Below are positions 9,249 to 17,068 of a DNA stretch of 64,000 nt, one piece after another. The stretch's first letter is position 1; the number at the start of each line of letters is the position of its first letter. Source of the DNA: Candidatus Gallispira edinburgensis (GTDB lineage Bacteria; Bacillota; Clostridia; Lachnospirales; CAG-274); NCBI GenBank assembly GCA_904395805.1, contig CAJFNV010000054.1:1-64000 (forward strand), given 5' to 3'. Position numbers and translations under genes: made by a program. The notes beneath the pieces are model-generated. The model was given only the letters and a program-made list of their open reading frames with translations. It was not told the DNA's origin and ran no database searches.

Positions 9249-10703
9249 ATGCTTAATATTCTACAAAACGTATTCGGCTACACATCCTTCAGACCGGGAC
9301 AGCAGGAAATAGTTGAAAACCTTATTAAGGGCAGAGATGTTCTTGCCGTTATGCCCACAGGAGCAGGCAAATCCATTTGTTACCAGGTCCCTGCCCTTAA
9401 AATGAGTGGCATTACAATCGTCATATCTCCCCTTATTTCACTGATGACAGATCAGGTACGCAATTTAATACAGTGCGGTGTCAGGGGAGCATACCTCAAT
9501 TCCACACTTACACAGAAGCAATACTTCAAAGCCCTTGACAATGCTAAAAAATATACATATAAGATCATATATGTTGCTCCAGAAAGACTTATGACCGACA
9601 GCTTTCTTTCCTTTGCAAAGTCTGTTAACATATCCCTTATAGCAATTGATGAGGCGCACTGTATATCCCAGTGGGGGCAGGATTTCAGACCAAGCTATCT
9701 CAATATAAAAGACTTTATATCCTCTCTTAAAAAAAGACCTGTTGTAGGTGCCTTTACTGCAACGGCAACAGACAGGGTAAAAAAAGATATTATAAAGGAA
9801 CTGGAACTGAACAATCCTTATACCGTTACAACAGGCTATGACAGAAAAAATCTCTATTTTGATGTCAGAAAGCCTGAAATTAAAATGGACGAGGTCTTAA
9901 AAATAGTCAGAAAACACGAAAATGAAAGCGGCATAATATATTGTATGTCCCGCAAAAATGTTGAAGAACTTAATTATATGCTTAATTCAAAGGGATTCAG
10001 CTCCACAAGGTACCATGCAGGTCTTGATGACGAGGAAAGGACATGCAACCAGAACAGCTTTATACTTGGTGAAAAAAACATTATGGTTGCAACAAACGCC
10101 TTTGGCATGGGTATAGATAAGCCCGATGTAAGATATGTTATACACTATAATATGCCTCTCAGTATGGAGGCATATTATCAGGAGGCAGGCAGGGCAGGAC
10201 GTGACGGAAAGCCTGCCCAGTGCATAATGCTATATTCACCGCAAGATTACAGAACAAATGAATTTCTTATAAACCTTGTGGATGAAAACGATGCTCTGAC
10301 ATCAGAGGAAAAGGACGATATAAAAGCAAAGGATATGTACAAGCTTGATAAAATAAGAGCTTATGCCCTTTCAAAAAGATGCTACAGAGAATATATTCTC
10401 AACTATTTCGGAGAAAGAGCGAAACCCGACTGTAAATACTGTGGCAACTGTATAAAAGCAGGACGTATAAAGGGCTATACCCCTTCCGAGGACAGAGAGC
10501 TGTATGACCGTTTAAAGAAAATTACAATTGAAATCGCAAAGCACGAACATATCCCCTCATATTCCGTATTAAACGATGCCGTTCTTATGGATATGGCACT
10601 TAAAAAGCCGAGAACACTTGAAGAAATGAAAAAGGTCGAAGGCATGGGAAGCTACAAAATAAAAAGATACGGAGAAATATATCTCCGCATCATACGGGAA
10701 TAA
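9249..10703 (+). CDS. recQ: RecQ-family DNA helicase lacking the RQC domain
   Basis: An ATP-dependent 3'-5' DNA helicase of 484 residues. It has the RecQ motif 0 (FGYTSFRPGQQEIVENL), Walker A (MPTGAGKSICYQ), the DEAH box (IDEAHCISQWGQDFRPSY), motif V/VI (AFGMGIDKPDVRYVIH, YYQEAGRAGRDG), and the zinc-binding Cys set CYREYIL...CKYCGNC (about residues 378-402). Standard RecQ proteins then have an RQC winged-helix domain of about 100 residues before HRDC. Here the HRDC-like domain (DRLKKITIEIAKHEHIPSYSVL onward) starts almost at once, so the protein is over 100 residues shorter than usual. The ribosome binding site AAAGAGGT precedes the ATG. Confidence 0.9.
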   Translation: MLNILQNVFGYTSFRPGQQEIVENLIKGRDVLAVMPTGAGKSICYQVPALKMSGITIVISPLISLMTDQVRNLIQCGVRGAYLNSTLTQKQYFKALDNAKKYTYKIIYVAPERLMTDSFLSFAKSVNISLIAIDEAHCISQWGQDFRPSYLNIKDFISSLKKRPVVGAFTATATDRVKKDIIKELELNNPYTVTTGYDRKNLYFDVRKPEIKMDEVLKIVRKHENESGIIYCMSRKNVEELNYMLNSKGFSSTRYHAGLDDEERTCNQNSFILGEKNIMVATNAFGMGIDKPDVRYVIHYNMPLSMEAYYQEAGRAGRDGKPAQCIMLYSPQDYRTNEFLINLVDENDALTSEEKDDIKAKDMYKLDKIRAYALSKRCYREYILNYFGERAKPDCKYCGNCIKAGRIKGYTPSEDRELYDRLKKITIEIAKHEHIPSYSVLNDAVLMDMALKKPRTLEEMKKVEGMGSYKIKRYGEIYLRIIRE

Positions 10704-10704
10704 T

Positions 10705-10748
10705 AAAGAAATTGCTGTAAATAAAATTTTATTTGCAGCAATTTCTTT
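10705..10748. terminator. Bidirectional terminator
   Basis: AAAGAAATTGCTG pairs with the mirrored arm ending in CAGCAATTTCTTT across an AT-rich loop. It sits between the convergent stops of recQ and the cytidylate-kinase-like gene and has A/T runs on both sides. Confidence 0.75.
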
Positions 10749-10751
10749 ATT

Positions 10752-11363
10752 TTAATATTTCATTTTATTAATATAGTCTATAATATGATCTACAGACTCA
10801 TCAAATCCGATTTTACCTGTATTTATAACTAAATCGTACATATCAAGTCCGTCCCAGCGTTGACCTGTGTAAAATTTAAAGTAAGAGGATCTCTTTTTGT
10901 CTCTCTTTTCAAGGTCCTCTTCAATTGTACCTTTTTCAGGCTGTCCATAAAGCTTTTCATATCTTGCCTTTCTGAAATCCATATCAGCCTTTAAAAATAT
11001 TCTTACAAGAGGCTTTTCCTCCCTCAGAATATAATTTGAACAGCGCCCAAGTACAACGCAGGAACCCTTCTTTGCAGCCTCTCTTATAATATTTGCCTGA
11101 ATAGTAAAAAGCTTATCATTATCAGGCATTACTCCTGTCTGTGCAGAATTGTGAACACCCATAATCAAAGAATAAAGCAGGCTGTTTGTTGCAACCTCAT
11201 CTACTCTTTCAAAAGTAGACTCTGCATATCCTGCCTCCTTGGCAGCCATATTTACAAGCTCCTTATCATAAAAGGGCACACCGAGCTTTTCTGATAATTT
11301 TTTACCTATGTAATTTCCTCCGCCGCAAAACTGTCTGTTAATTGTTACTATTACCTTATCCAT
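10752..11363 (-). CDS. Cytidylate-kinase-like protein
   Basis: This 203-residue protein belongs to the cytidylate-kinase-like family common in Clostridia. It begins with VIVTINRQFCGGGNYIGKKLSEKLG, where GGGNYIGK takes the place of a P-loop, and continues with FYDKELVNMAAKEAG. Later it has VVLGRCSNYILRE and RIFLKADMDFRKAR, which resemble the nucleotide-binding core of CMP kinase. The in-frame GTG three codons upstream overlaps the GGAGG ribosome binding site, so the ATG at 11363 is used. It stands alone between a divergent SLH gene and the recQ terminator. The substrate is unknown; it should not be taken as the essential Cmk enzyme. Confidence 0.8.
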   Translation of the reverse strand: MDKVIVTINRQFCGGGNYIGKKLSEKLGVPFYDKELVNMAAKEAGYAESTFERVDEVATNSLLYSLIMGVHNSAQTGVMPDNDKLFTIQANIIREAAKKGSCVVLGRCSNYILREEKPLVRIFLKADMDFRKARYEKLYGQPEKGTIEEDLEKRDKKRSSYFKFYTGQRWDGLDMYDLVINTGKIGFDESVDHIIDYINKMKY

Positions 11364-11488
11364 GGATAACACCTCCCTATTGTTAAATACATTTTATAAC
11401 AAAACCACATATTTGTCCAGTATAAGTTGTATTAAAACGCTTCACTGCCGCAATAATGCACAAAAATTTATTTTTATAAATTAATATA

Positions 11489-11516
11489 TTGTAAAATTTC
11501 ACCTATGTGTTATAAT
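11489..11516 (+). promoter_or_regulatory. Predicted promoter of the SLH protein gene
   Basis: TATAAT at 11511-11516 is preceded at 16 bases by TTGTAA (11489-11494). The ribosome binding site AGAGGAGGG follows 20-odd bases later, just before the start codon at 11552. Confidence 0.5.
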
Positions 11517-11551
11517 GAAATTGAGAAATACACTCAGAGGAGGGATTTAAT

Positions 11552-13486
11552 ATGAAAAAAATATTATCAGTTTTACTGGCACTTTCAATGCTTGCAGTTC
11601 CCGTATACGCAAATACCGGTTACACACAGGAACAGCTTATTGAAATAGCTAAGGAAGTATGCTCCATTGATGACAGCTACACAGATTTTGAAATTTCCAT
11701 GGCAAACGAGGCATACGGAAATGTATTTTACAGTTGTCAATGGACAAATGAAAGCAACGATAATTCCGTTGATGCAACAATAGACAGTAACGGAATTGTT
11801 TACGGCTACAATTTATACAACTCTGAAGAGCTAGCCAAAGATAAAATTTATACACCAGAAGATGCAGTAAAAACTGCTGACAGCTTTTTAAGAAAAGCAC
11901 TTAAAACCGAATATGAAAACGTTGAATACAAATCATATAATAACTATGACGACAGTTATACACTATACTATGCTATAAAACATAATAATATTGCTTATTA
12001 CAATACAAACTTACGTATTACCGTAAACAAATATTCAAATAAAATCACAAGCTACTATTATCCTTATGGCATTACAGGTGTAGTAAACAGCAGCTTTGAA
12101 AGCACAAAAACCCTTAATGAAGCTGAGCAGGTAATGAAAAACAGCATTGAACTTGGTTACAAAGCAAACTATGATTATAATTCAAAAAAATATAACGTAA
12201 GTCTGTTATACAGAATAAGTGATTATATAATAAAGGCAAAGGATCTGACTCCTTTAAGCAATGAAAAACTGTATGCTAATGAGAAGGGATCAGGCTCATC
12301 TGATGAAGCGGCCATGGACATTGCTCCTTCCACCCTTACGCCCCGGGAAATTGAGGGTATAGAAGATCTGCAAAATGCAATATCCGTAGATAAAGCTTTG
12401 CAGATATTGAACACCACTTTTGATAAAACACTTACACCCGATGATGTAAGTGTACATTATGAAAAGCAATATGACAGGGATGAGTATTCAATAAGTCTTA
12501 ACAGTAAAAGCAGCATCAACTACTTTAACTGTACAATCGACTCAGAGGGAAGAGTTACATCATATTATACAGATTATAAAGCTGAAGAAAATACAGAAAA
12601 CAAAATTTCCGAGGAAGAGGCTTTAAAAGCAGCAAATGACCTTATGGGCAGATTCCATTATGGTTACAAAACAACTCCCGTTAAAACAAATGATAATTCT
12701 TTGGCTGAAAATTCCTATAGTTTCTCATCAAATGTTATAAGAAATAATTATGTATCCTTTGATGAATATATTAACATACGTATAGGTAATAACGGTGAAG
12801 TATTATCTGTAAATGCCAGATACCTCCCAGATGAAATTTTCAATATTAATGTAAATGTTAATATTACACCTGAGCAGGCATATTCTATAGCTTCTGATAA
12901 GTATCCTCTCAGTCCTTACTACTGTATTAAATATACTTATTCATCATCTGATGCCAGCGGTGAAGCCATATCTGTATATGGTTTTGAAACGCAGTTCAGT
13001 ATTGATGCAAACACAGGAGAAATTTTGGATTATTACGGAAATGAAATCACTGATAATACTATTAAGGAATACACAGACCTTAATTCTCAGTGGTATGCAG
13101 AATATGCAATAAACCTTGCCTATATGGGCTATGCTTTCGACGAAGATGAATTCAGAGGCGATGATCCTCTTACATACAAGGGACTTCAGGAGCTTAACAA
13201 ATCAAGATATTTAGGAAATATTGATTTGGGAGAAAAAGATGAAAATGATACCATTACCCGCTATGAATTTGCAGAATATCTCATTGACACATTGGGTGTA
13301 AAGACTGTAAGCAAATACAATGAGATTTACATCAAACCTTTTGATGATGTAGCTTACCAGTACACCGGTACGGTTGCTATACTTAAAGCAATGGGTGTTA
13401 TAGACGGTGACAGCTTCAGAGGCAATGATGAGATCACAAGAGGAGAAGCCTGTGCAATGCTTTACAGAACACTTGTAAATGAATAA
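11552..13486 (+). CDS. Secreted SLH-domain protein with PepSY/YcdB-like repeats
   Basis: A 644-residue surface protein. It has a signal peptide (MKKILSVLLALSMLAVPVYA) with a clear Ala-x-Ala-type cleavage site. A long middle part is rich in Tyr and Asn and consists of repeated units in which a segment such as KISEEEALKAANDLMGRF or NITPEQAYSIASDKY leads into a beta sheet; this is the PepSY/YcdB-YcdC pattern, with about four or five units. The C-terminal 140 residues form at least two SLH motifs (YAINLAYMGYAF...FRGDDPLT and VAILKAMGVIDGDSFRGNDEITRGEACAMLYR), which bind cell-wall polymer. It is probably displayed on the S-layer. Its ligand or task is not known. Two hairpins follow the stop codon. 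Confidence 0.8.
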   Translation: MKKILSVLLALSMLAVPVYANTGYTQEQLIEIAKEVCSIDDSYTDFEISMANEAYGNVFYSCQWTNESNDNSVDATIDSNGIVYGYNLYNSEELAKDKIYTPEDAVKTADSFLRKALKTEYENVEYKSYNNYDDSYTLYYAIKHNNIAYYNTNLRITVNKYSNKITSYYYPYGITGVVNSSFESTKTLNEAEQVMKNSIELGYKANYDYNSKKYNVSLLYRISDYIIKAKDLTPLSNEKLYANEKGSGSSDEAAMDIAPSTLTPREIEGIEDLQNAISVDKALQILNTTFDKTLTPDDVSVHYEKQYDRDEYSISLNSKSSINYFNCTIDSEGRVTSYYTDYKAEENTENKISEEEALKAANDLMGRFHYGYKTTPVKTNDNSLAENSYSFSSNVIRNNYVSFDEYINIRIGNNGEVLSVNARYLPDEIFNINVNVNITPEQAYSIASDKYPLSPYYCIKYTYSSSDASGEAISVYGFETQFSIDANTGEILDYYGNEITDNTIKEYTDLNSQWYAEYAINLAYMGYAFDEDEFRGDDPLTYKGLQELNKSRYLGNIDLGEKDENDTITRYEFAEYLIDTLGVKTVSKYNEIYIKPFDDVAYQYTGTVAILKAMGVIDGDSFRGNDEITRGEACAMLYRTLVNE

Positions 13487-13506
13487 TACTTACTTCTGAA
13501 AAATTA

Positions 13507-13559
13507 AAAATCAGCTTTGCTGATTTTCAAAACAATAAGGCGGTGCAATGCACCGCCTT
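13507..13559. terminator. Double hairpin between convergent genes
   Basis: The first hairpin is AAAATCAGC / GCTGATTTT (13507-13527). The second is AAGGCGGTGCA / TGCACCGCCTT (13537-13559), followed by TTTAATAA on the plus strand. They separate the SLH gene from the oppositely oriented rpsR and can end both transcripts. Confidence 0.7.
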
Positions 13560-13580
13560 TAATAAACTCTATATTTGTAA

Positions 13581-13811
13581 TTACTCAGCTACATAAGCCA
13601 TAAGAGCTACGTGTCTTGCTCTCTTAACAGCTGTAGTTAATAATCTCTGATGCTTAGCACAGTTGCCTGTAATTCTTCTAGGTAAGATCTTACCTCTTTC
13701 AGAAACAAACTTTCTTAACTTTGCTACATCCTTATAATCAATAGAAGTTGCCTTTTCAGCACAGAAAACGCAAACCTTCTTCTTTCTTCTGCCACGCTTC
13801 TTGTTAATCAT
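13581..13811 (-). CDS. rpsR: Ribosomal protein bS18
   Basis: A 76-residue small-subunit protein that pairs with bS6 on the 30S platform. The conserved core [32 protein letters not shown] is present in family order. The N-terminal part keeps CVFCAEK and a further Cys in GNCAKHQR, the cysteine-containing form seen in many anaerobes. It is the last gene of rpsF-ssb-rpsR, 60 bases after ssb. rplI, often next, is not here. Confidence 0.97.
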   Translation of the reverse strand: MINKKRGRRKKKVCVFCAEKATSIDYKDVAKLRKFVSERGKILPRRITGNCAKHQRLLTTAVKRARHVALMAYVAE

Positions 13812-13871
13812 GATTAAGAATCCTCCTTACTTAAAAATTCAACAACGATCAAGCCTTTTGGGGCTCAATAA

Positions 13872-14327
13872 TTAAAATGGTAAATCCTCGTCCTCAGCAT
13901 CACTGTCAATGCTGAAACCTGCTGATGAAGGCATAGGACTTGAAGGCTGAGCATTAGGAGCAGTATTAAATCCGCCTCCTGCTGAATTTTCTCTTTCAGC
14001 CTTTGACTCAACAAACTCAAAATCTTCAACAACAACATCTGTTGAATATCTCTTGTTGCCCTGCTGGTCCGTATAGTTACTTACCTGCAGCCTTCCTGTT
14101 ACAGCAATTCTGTTGCCCTTACGGAAATACTGTCCGATATTCTCACCACGTTTACCAAAGCATACACAATTTATAAAATCCGCTGTAGGCTCACCTTCCT
14201 GTCTGTTTCTTGAGAAAGGTCTGTCAACAGCAACAGCAAATCTGCACACTGCTAAAGGCTCCGCAGACTGAGTATATCTGACCTCAGGATCTCTCGCCAT
14301 TCTTCCTAACAATATAACCTTGTTCAT
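13872..14327 (-). CDS. ssb: Single-stranded DNA-binding protein
   Basis: A 151-residue SSB that coats single-stranded DNA and brings in repair and replication partners. The OB-fold occupies residues 1-110, starting MNKVILLGRMARDPEVRYTQ and including the conserved FINCVCFGKRGENIGQYFRKG. A flexible Asn/Pro/Ser-rich linker follows, ending in the acidic partner-binding tip DAEDEDLPF. It lies 18 bases after rpsF in the normal Gram-positive order and shares its promoter. Confidence 0.96.
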   Translation of the reverse strand: MNKVILLGRMARDPEVRYTQSAEPLAVCRFAVAVDRPFSRNRQEGEPTADFINCVCFGKRGENIGQYFRKGNRIAVTGRLQVSNYTDQQGNKRYSTDVVVEDFEFVESKAERENSAGGGFNTAPNAQPSSPMPSSAGFSIDSDAEDEDLPF

Positions 14328-14345
14328 ATAGGCGACCTCCTTTAA

Positions 14346-14636
14346 TTAAGCCTCTTCCTGAGCAACGATTAAATAACGAAGTACCTTTTCATTAATACGC
14401 ATACGAGACTCGATTTCAGCAGGAGCTGAAGTCTCTGCACTGAAAGTAACGAATTCATAAATACCTTCGTTTACCTTCTGAATTTCGTAAGCAAGTCTTC
14501 TCTTTCCCCAGTCGTCAACGCTTTCTACAGTACCGCCAAATCTCTCAATAAGAGCCTTAACGCCTTCCTTAGCTGCATTTAACGCTTCTTCATCTAAAGA
14601 TGGGGAATAAACTACACAAAGTTCATACTTTTTCAT
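14346..14636 (-). CDS. rpsF: Ribosomal protein bS6
   Basis: A 96-residue 30S protein. The start MKKYELCVVYSPSLDEEAL and the motif DDWGKRRLAYEIQKVNEGIYEFVTF are typical of bS6. An open frame runs 24 codons further upstream to 14708, but the ATG at 14636 has an AAAAGGAGGTG ribosome binding site nearby and gives the normal length. The leader of about 75 bases contains a CCTTGC / GCAAGG stem. In many bacteria the S6:S18 complex binds such a leader to repress this operon; the conserved CCG bulge of that motif was not identified here. Confidence 0.95.
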   Translation of the reverse strand: MKKYELCVVYSPSLDEEALNAAKEGVKALIERFGGTVESVDDWGKRRLAYEIQKVNEGIYEFVTFSAETSAPAEIESRMRINEKVLRYLIVAQEEA

Positions 14637-14717
14637 CTTTTTCGCACCTCCTTTTGGTCTTTGGCCCTTGCCTTTTGCAAGAGCAAGGAGTGATGTTCTT
14701 AACACCACACAAAGTGT

Positions 14718-14746
14718 ATTTTACCACATACAAAAACCAATGTCAA
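14718..14746 (-). promoter_or_regulatory. Promoter of rpsF-ssb-rpsR
   Basis: On the minus strand TTGACA (14746-14741) is followed after exactly 17 bases by TAAAAT (14723-14718). Expected transcription start is near 14711. This is a near-consensus promoter, as expected for ribosomal protein genes. Confidence 0.8.
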
Positions 14747-14801
14747 GAATTTTTTACAATTTTCCATAGATAATTCACAGATAGTTAACTCTCAAAAAGT
14801 A

Positions 14802-14830
14802 TTGCTCGATTTTTAAGCATATGGTATAAT
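14802..14830 (+). promoter_or_regulatory. Promoter of the type I toxin mRNA
   Basis: TTGCTC (14802-14807), 17 bases, TATAAT (14825-14830). The RNA would start near 14837, directly at a GGCAGGT-CATA-ACCTGCC hairpin (14838-14855) that could protect the 5' end. Confidence 0.65.
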
Positions 14831-14917
14831 ATTATGTGGCAGGTCATAACCTGCCTGCAAGAGGGAATGACAGGGCGGTTGTTCCTCCCCTATTCTGAAA
14901 AGAAAGGGGGGATTTTT

Positions 14918-14980
14918 ATGAATGACACACAAATAACATTGTTATTACTGCTGTTGATCATAGTATACATAAAAAGATAA
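14918..14980 (+). CDS. Predicted type I toxin, 20-residue hydrophobic peptide
   Basis: ATG at 14918 opens a 20-codon frame: MNDTQIT, then an uninterrupted hydrophobic stretch of Leu, Ile, Val and Tyr, then a basic end (IKR). A very strong ribosome binding site (AAAGGGGGG, 14903-14911) precedes it, but CCTCCCCT at 14884-14891 can pair with it and hide it. The composition and length are those of membrane-acting type I toxins. The 5' leader 14874-14887 is complementary to 15032-15045 in the 3' region (13 of 14 positions pair, one G-U, one mismatch), giving the long-range 5'-3' closure known in this toxin class. The last codons lie inside the terminator of an antisense RNA. It matches no named family that I can identify with certainty. 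Confidence 0.7.
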   Translation: MNDTQITLLLLLLIIVYIKR

Positions 14981-15063
14981 TCGCCCTATACATCCGCAAG
15001 TAGGGCGATTATCTGTTAATTACCTATAAGCGAGGTACAACCGCTAAGGTTGCTCCCTCTTGT
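14971..15063 (-). ncRNA. Predicted antisense antitoxin RNA
   Basis: The RNA would start near 15063 on the minus strand and end at a 14-bp perfect hairpin (arms 15014-15001 and 14988-14975, 12-base loop) followed by TTTTT at 14975-14971. It covers the 3' untranslated region and last codons of the toxin gene. It also contains a second near-copy of the toxin's 5' leader (complement of 15032-15045), so it can compete with the mRNA's own 5'-3' pairing. Length is about 93 bases, normal for RNAII/RatA-like antitoxins. Confidence 0.65.
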
Positions 15064-15069
15064 ATTATT

Positions 15070-15098
15070 ATAGTACCACACTTATTATTTTTAGTCAA
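15070..15098 (-). promoter_or_regulatory. Promoter of the antisense antitoxin RNA
   Basis: On the minus strand TTGACT (15098-15093), 17 bases, TACTAT (15075-15070). It faces the toxin gene and is closer to consensus at the -35 than the toxin promoter. Confidence 0.65.
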
Positions 15099-15157
15099 GA
15101 ACTTTGTTATGTTAAATACTAACTGCAAATGCAAAGCAAGTAGCACCAACAATCCTA

Positions 15158-16108
15158 TTATATACATGCTCCTTTGCCGGAAAGTTCCCTTTCTATAAGA
15201 GAATCTATAAACTCGCCAAACCCTATACCATAGCTTGAACAGGCTTCAGGAACGATACTATTTTCTGTAAGTCCGGGCAACGTATTTACTTCAATAACAT
15301 ATATCTGCTCTTCCATTACTATCATATCAACACAGGCATAGTCTGCACATTCAAGAAGGCTGTAGGTTTTAACTCCAATGGTTTTTACCATATCCTGCAT
15401 ATATTCAGGCATTTGAGAGAGAGCTGAAGATACGCCTCTTTCATACTTATCTTCATAGTCAAATATTTCACCATTCTTGTTTACTTCAAGAACAGCCATG
15501 ACCTCAGGTGTATCTTTATTTTCAAACACACAGCATGTTATTTCCCTGCCTTTTATAAACTTTTCCACAAGAGCATCATCATTATAGTTTTTAAAAATGT
15601 TCTGTACAGCTCTTTCAAGCTCATTAAAATCCGATACAATTGCGATTCCTATACTTGAACCTCCTCTGTTAGGCTTTACAATAAGAGGAAAGCCAAGCTG
15701 ACGTATTTCATCTGCAAACAGATCAGTACTTTCACCTCTTTTAATAAAAACATCTGCTGCCGTCTGTATATGATTTGCCTCAAGTACAGTTTTAGCCGAC
15801 TTTTTATCCATGCACAGAGCACTTGACAAAACTTTGCTTCCCACATAAGGAATTCCCATACATTGGAGAAGTCCCTGTACAGAACCGTTTTCCCCATGTC
15901 CGCCATGAAGTGCACTTACTACAATATCCGGTGTATTTTCCATAAGCTCTTTTATCCATTCTCTGTCATTGTCACCGGGCAGAGAATATATATGTATATC
16001 GTATTTATTTTTATCCAGAGAATTCATCAGGTTTTCACAGGATCTGAATGAAACCTCTCTTTCAGCAGAGCTTCCTCCTGCAAGTATGCCCAATTTGATC
16101 TTGCCCAT
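15158..16108 (-). CDS. ddl: D-alanine--D-alanine ligase
   Basis: Joins two D-alanines with ATP for the peptidoglycan precursor. The 316 residues contain the N-terminal ILAGGSSAEREVSFRS, the HGGHGENGSVQGLL motif, the ATP-grasp segment PLIVKPNRGGSSIGI, and the C-terminal metal and product-binding VIEVNTLPGLTENSIVPEA. It is somewhat shorter than the 340-370 residue average but complete. It is the last gene in a long minus-strand cluster beginning at polA, 20 bases after the GalT-like gene. Confidence 0.94.
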   Translation of the reverse strand: MGKIKLGILAGGSSAEREVSFRSCENLMNSLDKNKYDIHIYSLPGDNDREWIKELMENTPDIVVSALHGGHGENGSVQGLLQCMGIPYVGSKVLSSALCMDKKSAKTVLEANHIQTAADVFIKRGESTDLFADEIRQLGFPLIVKPNRGGSSIGIAIVSDFNELERAVQNIFKNYNDDALVEKFIKGREITCCVFENKDTPEVMAVLEVNKNGEIFDYEDKYERGVSSALSQMPEYMQDMVKTIGVKTYSLLECADYACVDMIVMEEQIYVIEVNTLPGLTENSIVPEACSSYGIGFGEFIDSLIERELSGKGACI

Positions 16109-16128
16109 ATTAAAGCCTCCAAAGTAAA

Positions 16129-17058
16129 TTATATTTCAGTATTCCTTAACTCCTCTGCACCCACTTCAGGAAGTACTGAGTTTATATAGCATCCTGTGCT
16201 GAATTCAAAACCTGCCATATGACCTATTCTCGGTATTATCTGAGTATAGAAGTGGAAATAGTCATGACACTTCTCATCTCTCGGCGCAGAATAAAGACAC
16301 AGATTATAAGCAATTCCCGGTCTTAAAGCAACAAGACGTTTTAATGAATTTCTCAGTATAATACCATAGTCCATTAATTCCTTATCAGTAAACTCCTTGA
16401 TTGAAGATACATGCCTTTTAGGCAGGATATCCATACCATAAGGGAATTTACCGTCAGCAGGGATATAGCTTCTAAAGCTTTCATTTTCTTCAACTATTCT
16501 TGTGCCGAAATCCAGATTGCAGAAATAACATTCATTATGTTCATCATAATATCCCTTTAAGACCTGAAGCAAATGCTCCATTTTAAGAGGCACAACAGGT
16601 AAAGACGCTATCTGCCAGTGAGAATGGGACTGGCTTGCTCCTGCCTCCATACCCTGGTTTTTAAATATCTGAACATATTTGCTCTTTTTATCCCCTTCAA
16701 GCTGAATAAATCTGTTTTTTAAGACTACCATAAGCTTGAATATATGCTCATCTGTAAAATCTATAAGCTTTTCATCATGAATATTTGTATCTATAACTAC
16801 ATCATGTACCCCATAGGTATCCTCATTTGTGTGAACAAAAGGATATTTGTTGGGCACAATTTTTATAAGTCCATCATCATAGACAGGCTCCGGTGTCATA
16901 TAGCTGTTCTGAGGACAAAACGGGCAATATTCCTTTGGAGTTGTCTTGACAGTATCCCTCTTAAAGCTATGAGGTCTTTTAGCCCTGTCAATAGCAAAGA
17001 AAACATATTCACCTGTAAGAAAACACCTTTTAACCATTGTTTTATTTTTATCAAGCAT
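16129..17058 (-). CDS. GalT-like HIT-superfamily protein
   Basis: A 309-residue relative of galactose-1-phosphate uridylyltransferase. It has an N-terminal CPFCPQN zinc-type pair, a beta core with KIVPNKYPFVH and HDVVIDTNIHDEKL, and the active-site motif SHSHWQIASLP, corresponding to the HPHGQ of GalT. A second Cys pair, CYFCNLD, and late His residues (HDYFHFYTQIIPRIGH) complete the metal and nucleotide sites. The ATG at 17058 is used because GAGGTGA lies before it; an upstream ATG at 17100 would overlap the preceding gene. With no galactose genes nearby, a role in galactose use is doubtful. It could act on another nucleotide-sugar or phosphorylated compound. Confidence 0.75.
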   Translation of the reverse strand: MLDKNKTMVKRCFLTGEYVFFAIDRAKRPHSFKRDTVKTTPKEYCPFCPQNSYMTPEPVYDDGLIKIVPNKYPFVHTNEDTYGVHDVVIDTNIHDEKLIDFTDEHIFKLMVVLKNRFIQLEGDKKSKYVQIFKNQGMEAGASQSHSHWQIASLPVVPLKMEHLLQVLKGYYDEHNECYFCNLDFGTRIVEENESFRSYIPADGKFPYGMDILPKRHVSSIKEFTDKELMDYGIILRNSLKRLVALRPGIAYNLCLYSAPRDEKCHDYFHFYTQIIPRIGHMAGFEFSTGCYINSVLPEVGAEELRNTEI

Positions 17059-17068
17059 TTCGTCACCT

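Noticed and set aside
14637..14711. S6:S18 ribosomal leader motif
   Set aside because: A leader with a stem is present, but I could not find the conserved CCG bulge, so no RNA family is claimed.
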